The position numbers and the translations under genes are program-made. A DNA stretch of 64,000 nt. Origin: RUG14130 sp045598325. Its GTDB lineage: Bacteria > Bacillota > Clostridia > Christensenellales > Aristaeellaceae. The stretch covers positions 70,040 through 134,039 of the forward strand of contig JAZLLT010000092.1 in the NCBI GenBank assembly GCA_045598325.1, read 5' to 3'. Positions 52,860 through 61,379 of this stretch are shown piece after piece; position 1 is the first letter of the stretch; every line of letters begins with the position of its first letter. Under the pieces are notes generated by a model that was not told the DNA's origin, made no database searches, and worked only from the letters and a program-made list of their open reading frames with translations.

Positions 52860-53795
52860 ATGGAATTTCTCCGGTATCTCTACGATAAATATCAGCGCGA
52901 AAGTCTCATCCACGCGCCCAGGCGCGGACCGATGTATGAGGATGAGTATAAGCAGACTTATCTTCCCGTCCTGCATTCGATGCGAAAAACGCAGATCCAC
53001 GACGAAAAGGACGAGGGCGTTTTTTACTACACCCTTTCCGAAGAAAACGGCGTCCGCGTCTGCGACATCCCCGCCTACGCCTACTGCTACAGCAGTGAGC
53101 GGTGCCTTATGAAATTGTTCACGAAGTTGTCCGAAAAGGTCATGACGGAGGGAGACACCCTGTTCCGCGTGCATCTCTACGCCCACGACGGCATGGCGCA
53201 GAGGGTGTTTTCCATGATGCAGTTCGGCTTCATGGCAGAAAAGGGACTGCGGGAAATCAGCAAACTCCCCCGATGTGCGGACAATGGCTTCGACATCCGC
53301 ACCCTGACGAAACAGGAGATCGCGATGAGATGGAACGAGGTCCGGGGCTGCACCCGCGAAATCGTCCGCCGGCTGCAGCAGGCGCCTGTCTTCTACCCCG
53401 GAAACGAGTTCACGGAGGAAGTCTACCGCGCCTTCTACATGGATGAGGGAACGGCGGTCCACGCCGCGTTTTCGGAAAATAACGAGATCATCGGCATCAT
53501 CGAGACCAACGAAGAGCCCTGTCCCTTCCTCGGTGCGGCGGTAACTTCCGCCAATGTGGGCGAGATCTATGTGACGCCCGAAAGACGCAAAACGGGGCTT
53601 TCGCAGGCGCTCCTGTCCTACGCCGCGCGCTATGAAGATCTGCGCGGAAAGGAATATCTCTGGCTTGAACACGGCACGGCGAACCCCGCCGCCATGGGCT
53701 TCTGGAACAAATACTTCGATACCTATGAATACGAAATGGTGAGAGAAATCAAGACAGTACGGGAAAACGCGCTGCCGGAAAGGTTCGAGGTCTAG
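52860..53795 (+). CDS. Acetyltransferase with a GNAT-like C-terminal domain
   Basis: A 311-residue cytosolic protein. The C-terminal part has the GNAT acetyl-CoA-binding pattern (VGEIYVTPERRKTGLSQALLSYA) and NPAAMGFWNKYF. The N-terminal half has a weaker GNAT-like arrangement (VHLYAHDGMAQRVFSMMQFGF), so it may be a tandem of two GNAT folds, the first without a good cofactor loop. AGGTG lies just before the ATG. The substrate is unknown. Confidence 0.82.
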   Translation: MEFLRYLYDKYQRESLIHAPRRGPMYEDEYKQTYLPVLHSMRKTQIHDEKDEGVFYYTLSEENGVRVCDIPAYAYCYSSERCLMKLFTKLSEKVMTEGDTLFRVHLYAHDGMAQRVFSMMQFGFMAEKGLREISKLPRCADNGFDIRTLTKQEIAMRWNEVRGCTREIVRRLQQAPVFYPGNEFTEEVYRAFYMDEGTAVHAAFSENNEIIGIIETNEEPCPFLGAAVTSANVGEIYVTPERRKTGLSQALLSYAARYEDLRGKEYLWLEHGTANPAAMGFWNKYFDTYEYEMVREIKTVRENALPERFEV

Positions 53796-53813
53796 ATATT
53801 ACCATTTCTCATG

Positions 53814-53829
53814 AGAAATAGATAGAATC
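53814..53829. repeat. 16-bp perfect palindrome at the island edge
   Basis: ATTTCTCATGAGAAAT, about 20 bp after the GNAT stop. It may be a regulator site, a weak terminator or a boundary mark. Confidence 0.5.
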
Positions 53830-53916
53830 TGAAATCAAGATTATCCTCATATATGAAGCAACATAAAAGCCAGCCAAACATTGATAAGTAAAGATGCTAT
53901 TATTGGAAAATGTGTG

Positions 53917-53944
53917 TTGACAAATTAGTGAAATTTAGTATAAT
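53917..53944 (+). promoter_or_regulatory. Promoter of the AT-rich gene pair
   Basis: TTGACA (53917-53922), a 16-bp spacer and TATAAT (53939-53944). Confidence 0.7.
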
Positions 53945-53982
53945 ATTGTCTACAATTCACTAGATTAGTAGAGGGTAAGTTT

Positions 53983-54666
53983 ATGGACAATGATAGTAAT
54001 CCCACTTTTTGTGTTGAAGGAACATATGACGACATCAAGAGCGGAATAAAGCGCCAAATGGGAAAAGATTATATAATAGGGGCTGATTACGAGCCAGAAG
54101 ATGTGCGTTTTGTAGATTCTATTGCAGATGCTCTGGTGATGTTCATTGCCAATTTCGGTCAAAATGATTCATCCACATCAGCAAACTATAAAATCACTTC
54201 TTGGTACCACAATAAAAAGGTTGATACTTTTCAAGTGCCAAAGTTGCTTTGGGATTTTTTGATTCAGGTCGGCAGTAACATAATATCTCATGGGATTGAA
54301 AATAAGCAATATGATCTTCTCAGCGGTTGGCTTACCGACTTACTAAAAAAGGTATATCCAAAAGGACAAATAGACCGTGAATATTTCTGCGTGAACAAAA
54401 ATTCTGCAAAACTAATTAATGAAGATTGCAATGTATCCCTCAGGGCAGTCACAGAGGCAACATGCAACATTCCATGCCCATACAACGATGAGTATTACAT
54501 ACAATATGGTCAGAGATGTGGCCACTGTGTTAACGGAATTTGCGGAATGCCCGAGAATAGAATTAGTACTTTGCTGAAAACTTTAGGCTTTGAGTGCGTT
54601 GATTCCGACCAGACCGGTGACACTTATCACATTGGGCATGTCAGATTTTTTCAACCCGAAGAGTAA
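53983..54666 (+). CDS. Unknown protein, 227 residues
   Basis: I recognise no family. It is soluble, acidic at the start (many Asp and Glu), with no signal peptide. The C-terminal third has six cysteines in close order (CNIPCPY, then CGHCVNGICG), which could bind a metal ion. The final LLKTLGFECVDSDQ and HIGHVRFF suggest a small alpha/beta end. GAGG lies about 10 nt before the ATG. It precedes the peptidase-like gene by 64 nt and is AT-rich like it, so the two may form one system. Confidence 0.7.
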   Translation: MDNDSNPTFCVEGTYDDIKSGIKRQMGKDYIIGADYEPEDVRFVDSIADALVMFIANFGQNDSSTSANYKITSWYHNKKVDTFQVPKLLWDFLIQVGSNIISHGIENKQYDLLSGWLTDLLKKVYPKGQIDREYFCVNKNSAKLINEDCNVSLRAVTEATCNIPCPYNDEYYIQYGQRCGHCVNGICGMPENRISTLLKTLGFECVDSDQTGDTYHIGHVRFFQPEE

Positions 54667-54730
54667 AGTGTATCTTTAACAAAAACGCCATCAAATATGA
54701 AAATACTTTCGGCATAATCGGAGATTATTC

Positions 54731-56539
54731 ATGAAAAGTGTCATTAACGCTCCCTCTTTTACAATCAAAAGTGCTGACGATACTTCTATCGTGGTTAATA
54801 CTTTTCTGTATAATTGGGGAAAAAAGGGATTCAGATTTACCAAGAACCCAATAGTAGAAGATCCAGCAACTCCAAGTATTGGAGCACAGAAAATACTAAC
54901 CGACTTATTAGAGACAATAAGGCAGCATTGTTCTGATCACGAATTGAGAATTTTCTGTGTTGAGCGTTATAATGATAGATATTATCATGATATCTATCGG
55001 TTGTATTACTCAAAAAAACACTTTCAATTTCCAGATCTGTGCGGTAGAGTATTCTTGTTTGACAACGGACGATTAAAACGAAGGCCCAATACTACCGAAA
55101 AAGCAGAAGCTAAAAATTCTACTGATTGCTATCAGAATGCGTTCATCGGTGCCATTGTTAGGCGTCCACTTCCCGGGCGCGAAATCGGAAGAACATTAAT
55201 TGATCCCAGATATGTATTAGGTACCAGTTATAGCGATAGATTATCCTCGAATGTTTGGCGAAACAGGTATCATATGACATTACAAGGGATACCTCTCTCC
55301 GTAGTAGCATTCCCATTTACGATGCAAGATGGTGAAGTTGCAACTTGCGCCGAAACAACAATAATTAATATGATGGACTATTATTCTCAGCGATATTCTG
55401 AATATAAGTCTATACTGCCAAGCGAAATCGTAAATATTGTCCATAACAATAGTAATGTTCGCAATCTGCCATCGAATGGATTATCATACGAAATGATATC
55501 TAGAGTCTTTGTTGAACTTGGTTTTTCTCCAATACTATACCCCTTTTCTTCGACAATGAAGGCAACTAATTTTTTGAACATACTACATGCGTATGTTGCA
55601 TCAGGCATTCCAGTTGCTCTCGGCATTGAAGATAATGATGGTGGAGACGGACATTCTATCATCATAATAGGTACAGAAAAGCGTTTCGCTGGCTCGTCTT
55701 CTGAGGAAAGAAAGAAGTCTTTCAAGGAATCTACCCTTACATATCTGCCAAATGAAGTTAATGACCTTTGGATGATTAGCAAGGGTGCTTTCAATAACGC
55801 CTATGTAGTTATGGATGACGGCGAGAAGCCCTACACTTCAGTATCAATATATCAAAATAACGACAAAATAGTAATAGAATACCCGGAAGATGCAATAACT
55901 AAAGAAAAACGCAAAGTTGTCACTTGTTTCCTCTCTCCTATGAGTGGCGAGATGACTATGGATGCTAAAGATGTGACAGAAAAATTTAAGACACTACTAA
56001 TGTCACCGGAATTTGGATACCCTTCATTCATACAAAAGTTATCGGAAAAAGCAGAAGGTTTGAATGCCGTAGATTTCGATATGTACGGTATGGATCAGAC
56101 GGGGACTTCTAAACATGTCGGTACGGATATGTCGAATCCTCTTATGACAAGGATTTTTCTGTGCCAGTCAAAGAGGCTTAAAGAACAACGAGTAGCCAGT
56201 TATATTAATGGCAACGATTCCGAAGCCCGTAAAAAATTCCAAGATGTTCACCTACCTAGGTTTGTTTGGGTATGCGAAATATATACTAAGAATAGCTATT
56301 GCTATAAAAAGCCCTTCATGGTAGGTGAAATAATCATTGATGCCACTACCCATTCTACTGTGAACAATGATTATTCGAGCATTGTTTGGGTTCGTTATCC
56401 ATATAGATATGCATACCGAAAGCCAGACGAGTCCGAGGCACTCCTACTAAAAAGGATGGATAAGCAAATCGAATATGCTGAAACTGAATGGAAACTCATT
56501 TCACCTTATAGATTCAAGGATGACTGTTCGCGTTTGTAA
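54731..56539 (+). CDS. Protein with a C39/papain-like cysteine-peptidase core
   Basis: A 602-residue soluble protein with no signal peptide or membrane segment. In the middle, Cys206 (EVATCAETTIINMM), His308 (GDGHSIIIIG) and Asp362 (YVVMDDG) are spaced and surrounded as in C39-like and other papain-fold peptidases: Cys at a helix start, then His on a strand, then Asp. Residues 1-190 and 390-602 are unfamiliar; the former contains IVRRPLPGREIGRTL. A proteolytic or related transfer activity is inferred. There is no ABC transporter or bacteriocin precursor nearby. With the previous gene it could be a defence or toxin-type pair. Confidence 0.65.
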   Translation: MKSVINAPSFTIKSADDTSIVVNTFLYNWGKKGFRFTKNPIVEDPATPSIGAQKILTDLLETIRQHCSDHELRIFCVERYNDRYYHDIYRLYYSKKHFQFPDLCGRVFLFDNGRLKRRPNTTEKAEAKNSTDCYQNAFIGAIVRRPLPGREIGRTLIDPRYVLGTSYSDRLSSNVWRNRYHMTLQGIPLSVVAFPFTMQDGEVATCAETTIINMMDYYSQRYSEYKSILPSEIVNIVHNNSNVRNLPSNGLSYEMISRVFVELGFSPILYPFSSTMKATNFLNILHAYVASGIPVALGIEDNDGGDGHSIIIIGTEKRFAGSSSEERKKSFKESTLTYLPNEVNDLWMISKGAFNNAYVVMDDGEKPYTSVSIYQNNDKIVIEYPEDAITKEKRKVVTCFLSPMSGEMTMDAKDVTEKFKTLLMSPEFGYPSFIQKLSEKAEGLNAVDFDMYGMDQTGTSKHVGTDMSNPLMTRIFLCQSKRLKEQRVASYINGNDSEARKKFQDVHLPRFVWVCEIYTKNSYCYKKPFMVGEIIIDATTHSTVNNDYSSIVWVRYPYRYAYRKPDESEALLLKRMDKQIEYAETEWKLISPYRFKDDCSRL

Positions 56540-56555
56540 TTTTTTTGTAAACCCC

Positions 56556-56600
56556 TTGCATCTTACTCAACACTGTAGTATAATTTATATACTATAGTGT
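56556..56600 (+). promoter_or_regulatory. Promoter inside a 13-bp inverted repeat
   Basis: TTGCAT (56556-56561), a 17-bp spacer and TATAAT (56579-56584). The -10 box overlaps the first arm of an inverted repeat: ACACTGTAGTATA (56570-56582) and TATACTATAGTGT (56588-56600), with one mismatch. A dimeric repressor bound there would block the promoter. Confidence 0.75.
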
Positions 56601-56615
56601 TAGGAGATGTGACAT

Positions 56616-56840
56616 TTGAGTATGTTCTTTTCAGAAAATATCATCGATGAGTTGGAAGATTCTGAGGTTTGGGTATCTTCCCCTGTTTCTGTCCCTGCTC
56701 ATGAACCTGATGCCGCAGAAAGAGCAGCCCTTCGGGAAAGCCGCATTTCCAGTCGTACCAGATCTTCTCTCTATCACGCTCGTCGTATTGAGGAGACTGC
56801 AGAGAGTATGGAGTTTGCCAAGCGAACGATGTGCCGATGA
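56616..56840 (+). CDS. Small protein of unknown function, 74 residues
   Basis: An acidic first half (SENIIDELEDSEVW) is followed by a basic, Arg- and Ser-rich helical half (ESRISSRTRSSLYHARR). It starts at a TTG (56616) with GGAG 9 nt upstream, or at the ATG at 56622. The strong promoter and operator-like repeat support a real gene, but there is no recognisable family. Confidence 0.45.
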   Translation: MSMFFSENIIDELEDSEVWVSSPVSVPAHEPDAAERAALRESRISSRTRSSLYHARRIEETAESMEFAKRTMCR

Positions 56841-57012
56841 AGAAATGATTTCATAAGTCGTGGTCTTGGGGTATGCCTTTACTCCTATATTGACGGATTT
56901 AAGGAATTCACCTGTAGGGTAGTTGATAATCGTGACAAGGGGGGTGCGTTATAGTGGCGCAGTCCTTTTGTTATTTATGCAATGTGCATTAACCATAAGT
57001 GAAGAGAAGTTG

Positions 57013-57912
57013 GTGTTCACGATGCTTCTTTCCCAGACCAACGGTTCATTATTATCCCGCTGCGAAAATGTGCGCGAGACGGTCAAATGTCTGCGCGAAG
57101 CGGGCTTTACCTGCATGGATGTGTCCTTTTTCATGTGCTTTCTGAAGGGCTCGCCCTATTTTGACGCGGACTACCGCGCGAAAACCGTGCGCGAATACAG
57201 GGCTGCTCTTGACGAATTCGGCGTGACGCCCGTGCAGAGCCACGAGCCCGCCTCCAACGCCATCGGAAGCGACAACGGCGGCTACTATTTCACCAAGGCT
57301 TCCCTCGCCATGCCCATGGCGGGCGAGATCGGCTGCCCCTCCTATACGGTGCATCCGGGATGCCTCAACGACCGCCCGATGAGCAAAGATGAGTTCATCG
57401 AAAAGAATGTGGCGTCCATTTCCCGTCTCATCCCGATGGCGGAAAAGTACGATATGACCATCCTCGTGGAAAACATCGGGTTGCCGGATGAGGGCTATTA
57501 TGTGCGCAGCGCGGACGAACTGATCGAACTCGTGGACGCCTTCCGCCATCCCCTCGTCGCTGCCAACTGGGATGTAGGTCACGCGAATCTCAATTCCTGC
57601 GACCAGTATGAGAGCATCAAAAAACTGGGCGGGCGCCTCAAGGGACTCCATGTGCACGACAACCGCGGCTATTACCCGGGCGCGGCCATGTCAGCCTGCG
57701 ATCTGCATGTTCCCCCGTTCTGGGGCAATATCGACTTCACAGCCGTCATGCGTGCGCTCAAAGAGACCGGCTACAAAGGCACTCTCAACTTCGAGGTGAG
57801 TTACCCGGACCGCCCCTTCTTCACAAAGGAACGGATCGTCGGATATGACAAAGTCCTCGTCGGAAGCGGCGAGGAACTTGTCAGATACTATCATGAATAT
57901 CAGCCGGAATAA
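57013..57912 (+). CDS. Sugar phosphate isomerase/epimerase-like TIM-barrel protein
   Basis: About 299 residues of the xylose-isomerase-like TIM-barrel family. Metal ligands are suggested by VENIG (Glu), NWDVGHAN (Asp, His), LHVHDN and FEVSY. Such proteins isomerise or epimerise sugars or inositol derivatives. The start is uncertain. The first strand begins VFTMLLSQ, the best fit is the GTG at 57013 after GAAGAG, and the alternative is the ATG at 57022. The AT-rich island ends exactly here, so the native start region may have been replaced. Confidence 0.85.
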   Translation: MFTMLLSQTNGSLLSRCENVRETVKCLREAGFTCMDVSFFMCFLKGSPYFDADYRAKTVREYRAALDEFGVTPVQSHEPASNAIGSDNGGYYFTKASLAMPMAGEIGCPSYTVHPGCLNDRPMSKDEFIEKNVASISRLIPMAEKYDMTILVENIGLPDEGYYVRSADELIELVDAFRHPLVAANWDVGHANLNSCDQYESIKKLGGRLKGLHVHDNRGYYPGAAMSACDLHVPPFWGNIDFTAVMRALKETGYKGTLNFEVSYPDRPFFTKERIVGYDKVLVGSGEELVRYYHEYQPE

Positions 57913-59040
57913 TTACCCTTTCATGGCTTCTTCGACCCGGAGGCGGTGCTTTTCAAGCACCGCTTCCTGTTCTTCTTTCCGGCAGGATGCGGTCAGGAAA
58001 ATGCCGAATGAACCGTCCTCGCGGCGCGCCGCCTTAACGAGGGCGTCGTGGTCATTCGGAAGGCTGCCGAGGGTCAGATAGCACTTCCCGTTTTTGCCGA
58101 GGGCAGGCAAAATCTCATCAAAATCGTAGCGTTCGGGATTTCCGAAGTTCAGTCCGATGGAGTTTTCGAATGTCTCCGCCACGGGCAGAAGATGCCTGTT
58201 GTCGCCGCAGTAATGGATATATCCGCCGCCGAAATGGTTGAACAATCTGCGGGTGTAGGGCACCATGAATTCATCGATATGCGCCTCGGAAAGCAGGGTG
58301 CTGGTGTCCTCGCTGATTTTGATGGGCTTGTCAGCCGGCAGGATAAGGCAGTTGTAATGGCAGACATGGTCCTTCGGTTTGATGATTTCAAGACACTTCT
58401 CGAATGCGTAGATGTCGCACCTGACCGCCAGATCGAGGGCGTGATGCACGGTCTCCGGTTCATCATACAGCAGATAGAAAAACTCGTTTCCGAGCCAGAG
58501 GTGCGCAAGGTCCACGGGGCCCTGAATGTCGATGGGAAACACTTCGATGCCCGTGCCCTCCAGTTCCTCCTTCATGAACCGCATGCAGTCCATGCCGAAG
58601 CGGAATTCGGGCGACTCCTCAAGGTTTTCGATGGTGAGGGCGTTCATCTCCTCCGCCGGCAGATGCTGCAAAAGCCAGGGCATTTTGTCCGGGAAGAAGG
58701 TCTGTTTGAGCCCGCCCAGCAGGGTATTCACGCAGCCCACACCCACATTCGCGCGCAGGGAGGGCACCGCGTCCCCGTCCGCCAGCGCTGTTGTGAGCGC
58801 CGCCTTCAACCCCGAAACGAACATCTTTTCGGGGTCATAATGGATTTCACAGAGGTCGTAATCGGGCAGATTCTTTCGTTCGGGGACGCTCTCCCCTTTC
58901 AGCGTGATCATCAGCGAGCAGACGCCGGGCGTCCCCGCCCACTGGGACAGCTGCCGCGCCGCCTTCGCTTCCTGAACGCCTCTCCGCTCGCGGAGCATGG
59001 GCAGGAGTTCCTGTTCGATATATCGCATCTCGGGAAGCAT
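57913..59040 (-). CDS. Uroporphyrinogen decarboxylase-family protein
   Basis: A 375-residue protein of the URO-D/MtaA superfamily: IDIQGPVDLAHLW near the middle, and late motifs GGGYIHYCGDN and LNFGNPERYD with a Cys-containing strand. Relatives outside haem synthesis act as methyltransferases in corrinoid pathways or on unknown substrates. No haem or corrinoid genes are close. I choose the ATG at 59040, with GGAGG 7 nt upstream; the ATG at 59046 is too close to it. It converges on the isomerase-like gene with no gap for a terminator. Confidence 0.8.
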   Translation of the reverse strand: MLPEMRYIEQELLPMLRERRGVQEAKAARQLSQWAGTPGVCSLMITLKGESVPERKNLPDYDLCEIHYDPEKMFVSGLKAALTTALADGDAVPSLRANVGVGCVNTLLGGLKQTFFPDKMPWLLQHLPAEEMNALTIENLEESPEFRFGMDCMRFMKEELEGTGIEVFPIDIQGPVDLAHLWLGNEFFYLLYDEPETVHHALDLAVRCDIYAFEKCLEIIKPKDHVCHYNCLILPADKPIKISEDTSTLLSEAHIDEFMVPYTRRLFNHFGGGYIHYCGDNRHLLPVAETFENSIGLNFGNPERYDFDEILPALGKNGKCYLTLGSLPNDHDALVKAARREDGSFGIFLTASCRKEEQEAVLEKHRLRVEEAMKG

Positions 59041-59219
59041 GTTCATTCCTCCGGTTTCATCTCTTCTTTCACGGGATATGGTATCACGGAACGGTTCGGC
59101 TGTCAAGAAAAACGGACTTTGAACCGCTTTCCCGCGCGGAATTTTGTTCTGCCATTAGCCAATCATGCTTCCGTTTCGTATCTATGTCCGTAAGAAAAAC
59201 AAAACGGAGGAAAACAACC

Positions 59220-60197
59220 ATGACCAATCTGGAAATCTACAGAAAGACATTCAAATTCACCCTCATGCGCGTCCTTTCCGGGCTCATCGGCACCGCCATC
59301 ATCGCGGGTCTGCCAGCGCTCACCTACATCCTGACCGGCCGTTTGGAAGACAGTGCCCGCATCGGCGCCTGCATCGGCGCGTTCATCGTGGGCTGCGTGA
59401 TCGTGGGGCTCATTTCCCACTTCGTCGGACATCTGTTCCGCGCGGGTCAGATCGCCATGGTCGCCGAGGGCATCGTCAGCGGCGAACTGCCCGAAGACCC
59501 CTACACCGAAGGCAAGCAGCGCGTGAAGGAACGCTTCGGCACCGTCGCCGTGTTCTACGCCATCGAGCGCATCATCAACATGATCGTGAGCCAGATCACG
59601 AACACCGTGACCAGGGTCACCTCTTCCATCTCCCGCACCACAAACAACAAAGCCGCCAACTACGCGGGCGCGGCGGTCAGCATCTTCGTGTCTGCCGTGA
59701 TGGCGTTCCTCTGCTCCTGCTGCATGGGCTGGGTGTTCGTCCATCCCGGTGAGAACCCCTGGCGCGCCGCCTGTGACGGAGCCATCGTCTACTTCAAAAA
59801 CTGGAAAGACCTTTTGAAGAACGCGGGCAAGGTCATCGCGATGGCGCTCGTTTCCCTCATCGTCCTCGGCGGCATCCTGTTCGGACTTACCTGCCTGGTG
59901 ACCGCGAACATGGAATCTCTCCCCGCCATGGCAGCCGACCTCAGTGCCTTCTGCGCGGAGGAAGCCCCCGACATCGCATTCACCGCCGAAACCTGGGCCC
60001 TCATCTTCAAGGCCGCCATCGCCTTCATCCTGTGGATCGTGGTCCATTCTTCCCTCGTCGATCCCTACATCATGATCAGCGTCATGAACCGCTATCTGGT
60101 CGCGGGGCTCAACAATCCCCCCGCCCGCGAGATGGACGGAAAACTCGCCGGCATGTCCAGGGCTTACAAGAAAGCCATCGGAAAGGTGAACGCGTAA
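59220..60197 (+). CDS. Membrane protein of unknown function
   Basis: A 325-residue protein with about six hydrophobic helices: near residues 16-40, 48-68, 105-125, 155-175, 210-235 and 265-285. A charged region (EGKQRVKERFG) follows the second helix. I recognise no conserved active-site motif. GGAGG lies 9 nt before the ATG. A terminator follows the gene, so it appears to be transcribed alone. Confidence 0.75.
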   Translation: MTNLEIYRKTFKFTLMRVLSGLIGTAIIAGLPALTYILTGRLEDSARIGACIGAFIVGCVIVGLISHFVGHLFRAGQIAMVAEGIVSGELPEDPYTEGKQRVKERFGTVAVFYAIERIINMIVSQITNTVTRVTSSISRTTNNKAANYAGAAVSIFVSAVMAFLCSCCMGWVFVHPGENPWRAACDGAIVYFKNWKDLLKNAGKVIAMALVSLIVLGGILFGLTCLVTANMESLPAMAADLSAFCAEEAPDIAFTAETWALIFKAAIAFILWIVVHSSLVDPYIMISVMNRYLVAGLNNPPAREMDGKLAGMSRAYKKAIGKVNA

Positions 60198-60208
60198 CGA
60201 TCGGTTTT

Positions 60209-60242
60209 ACGGAGTGTCCCGCACGGGGCGCTCCGTTTTTTT
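60209..60242 (+). terminator. Terminator of the membrane-protein gene
   Basis: ACGGAG pairs with CTCCGT, with further TCCC/GGGG pairing inside, followed by seven T. Confidence 0.82.
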
Positions 60243-60253
60243 GCGCAGAATAC

Positions 60254-60282
60254 TTGAATCACACGGCACAGTCTGATAAAAT
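60254..60282 (+). promoter_or_regulatory. Promoter of a small transcript
   Basis: TTGAAT (60254-60259), a 17-bp spacer and TAAAAT (60277-60282), just after a terminator and before a 21-codon reading frame. Confidence 0.5.
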
Positions 60283-60328
60283 AGGGAAAACAAATTCCGG
60301 CGCACCCATGCGGGCGGGAGGATATACC

Positions 60329-60394
60329 ATGGCCGGGTACTCGCGTAAAACGGATAAATCCATAAAGCGGAAGACCATACCCATCTCGATCTGA
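60329..60394 (+). CDS. Possible 21-residue basic peptide
   Basis: Twenty-one codons from an ATG with a strong GGAGG 7 nt upstream. The peptide is rich in Lys and Arg (about seven of 21) with a hydrophobic end (IPISI). It has its own promoter and is followed by a hairpin. It may be a small protein, or the transcript may be a regulatory RNA. Confidence 0.4.
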   Translation: MAGYSRKTDKSIKRKTIPISI

Positions 60395-60424
60395 CCGGGA
60401 ATACAAGACACCTGACAAAAACAG

Positions 60425-60453
60425 CCGCCGGAGAGGGAAATCCTCTCCGGCGG
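60425..60453. terminator. Hairpin between the small transcript and the XRE gene
   Basis: A 12-bp stem (CCGCCGGAGAGG with CCTCTCCGGCGG) and a 5-nt loop. On the minus strand a TTTTT tract follows shortly after, so it can end the XRE gene transcript. Confidence 0.75.
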
Positions 60454-60466
60454 ATTTGTACGCGCG

Positions 60467-61135
60467 TCATTCGCAGGCAATATAGACATCCATGCTCTCC
60501 CCGTCCGTCTCAAAGCAGGGGATCACATCCTTTTCCGTGTGTTTGAAGCCGTTGACCCGCATGTACTCATCGAGGGTGCGGTACGCCCCGGGGATGGTGA
60601 CGAAGGGGTCCTCAAAGGGCTTGTCGATGTGGATGGCGGCGTATCTGTGGGCTGCCTGCGAAAAGACCGTCTGCCCTTCGGGCGCGATGCCCTCCGGCAG
60701 GATCCACGCCGCTTCATAGCCGTGCATGTGGTGCACATTGATCTGCTCCGCAGACACAAACGGGAAGTCCCAACCGATGACGCGGGGATTCTCATCTCCG
60801 CACTCCTCTGCCAGAGCGCGGACCTTCCCTATGGCATCGCTCTCGGGATCCGCGCTGATGACCGCGTATTTCACATAGCGCATCGCGGGAACGGTCTCGG
60901 CCCTGAGGTTTGTGTATCTGCCGTCGCAGGCACCGAGATCCTCCCGGAAGAGGTTATCCAGCGAACAGCAGAACACGCGGCACAGTTCGATGGCCTTGTC
61001 CATCTCGGGCACCGCCGCGTCCATTTCCCATTTCGACACAGTCTGACGGCTCACATTCAGTTTTTCCGCCAGCGCCTCCTGGGTCATATTGCCCATCAGG
61101 CGCCGCAGATGCTGCAGATTCTTTCCGAAACTCAT
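60467..61135 (-). CDS. XRE-family regulator with a GyrI-like effector domain
   Basis: A 222-residue protein. The helix-turn-helix is at about residues 17-37 (MTQEALAEKLNVSRQTVSKWE). The last 140 residues look like a GyrI/SOUL effector-binding domain, which senses small hydrophobic ligands in MerR- and AraC-type regulators (MRYVKYAVIS, then HRYAAIHIDKPFED and a final DVYIACE). The ATG at 61135 has GAGGT 6-7 nt upstream. A 12-bp palindrome lies 25 bp before the start and may be its own operator. The target genes are unknown. Confidence 0.85.
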   Translation of the reverse strand: MSFGKNLQHLRRLMGNMTQEALAEKLNVSRQTVSKWEMDAAVPEMDKAIELCRVFCCSLDNLFREDLGACDGRYTNLRAETVPAMRYVKYAVISADPESDAIGKVRALAEECGDENPRVIGWDFPFVSAEQINVHHMHGYEAAWILPEGIAPEGQTVFSQAAHRYAAIHIDKPFEDPFVTIPGAYRTLDEYMRVNGFKHTEKDVIPCFETDGESMDVYIACE

Positions 61136-61159
61136 ACTTTTACCTCGCAATCTGTCATT

Positions 61160-61171
61160 CGTACCGGTACG
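61160..61171. promoter_or_regulatory. Palindrome CGTACCGGTACG upstream of the XRE gene
   Basis: A perfect 12-bp palindrome between the TATAAT-like box (near 61297, minus strand) and the start codon of the regulator; a possible autoregulatory site. The rest of 61172-61409 shows no gene that I can support. Confidence 0.4.
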
Positions 61172-61379
61172 GGAAGATGATACCGCAAAGGGGGCGCAAA
61201 ATCCACCAACCGCCGAGCGCATGTTGGCCGCCCGCCGCAACCGCAGGGTGCAAAACAATATTCCCGCATCCGCTCTTGCTCATATGCGGTTTTGCATCCA
61301 TTATACCGTGACCGGGCGGAAAAGTCCACAGCCCGCAAAGCATCCGCCGCTCTTAGGCGAATTGCCATAAGCAAGTATT

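Larger units (their letters stand above)
53796..57000. other. AT-rich island with genes of unknown function
   Basis: Base composition and codon use change sharply after the GNAT stop and return to GC-rich style near 57,020. The island holds two large unknown genes and one small gene, each group with its own promoter. It has no recognisable integrase. This is typical of acquired accessory or defence DNA. Confidence 0.65.
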
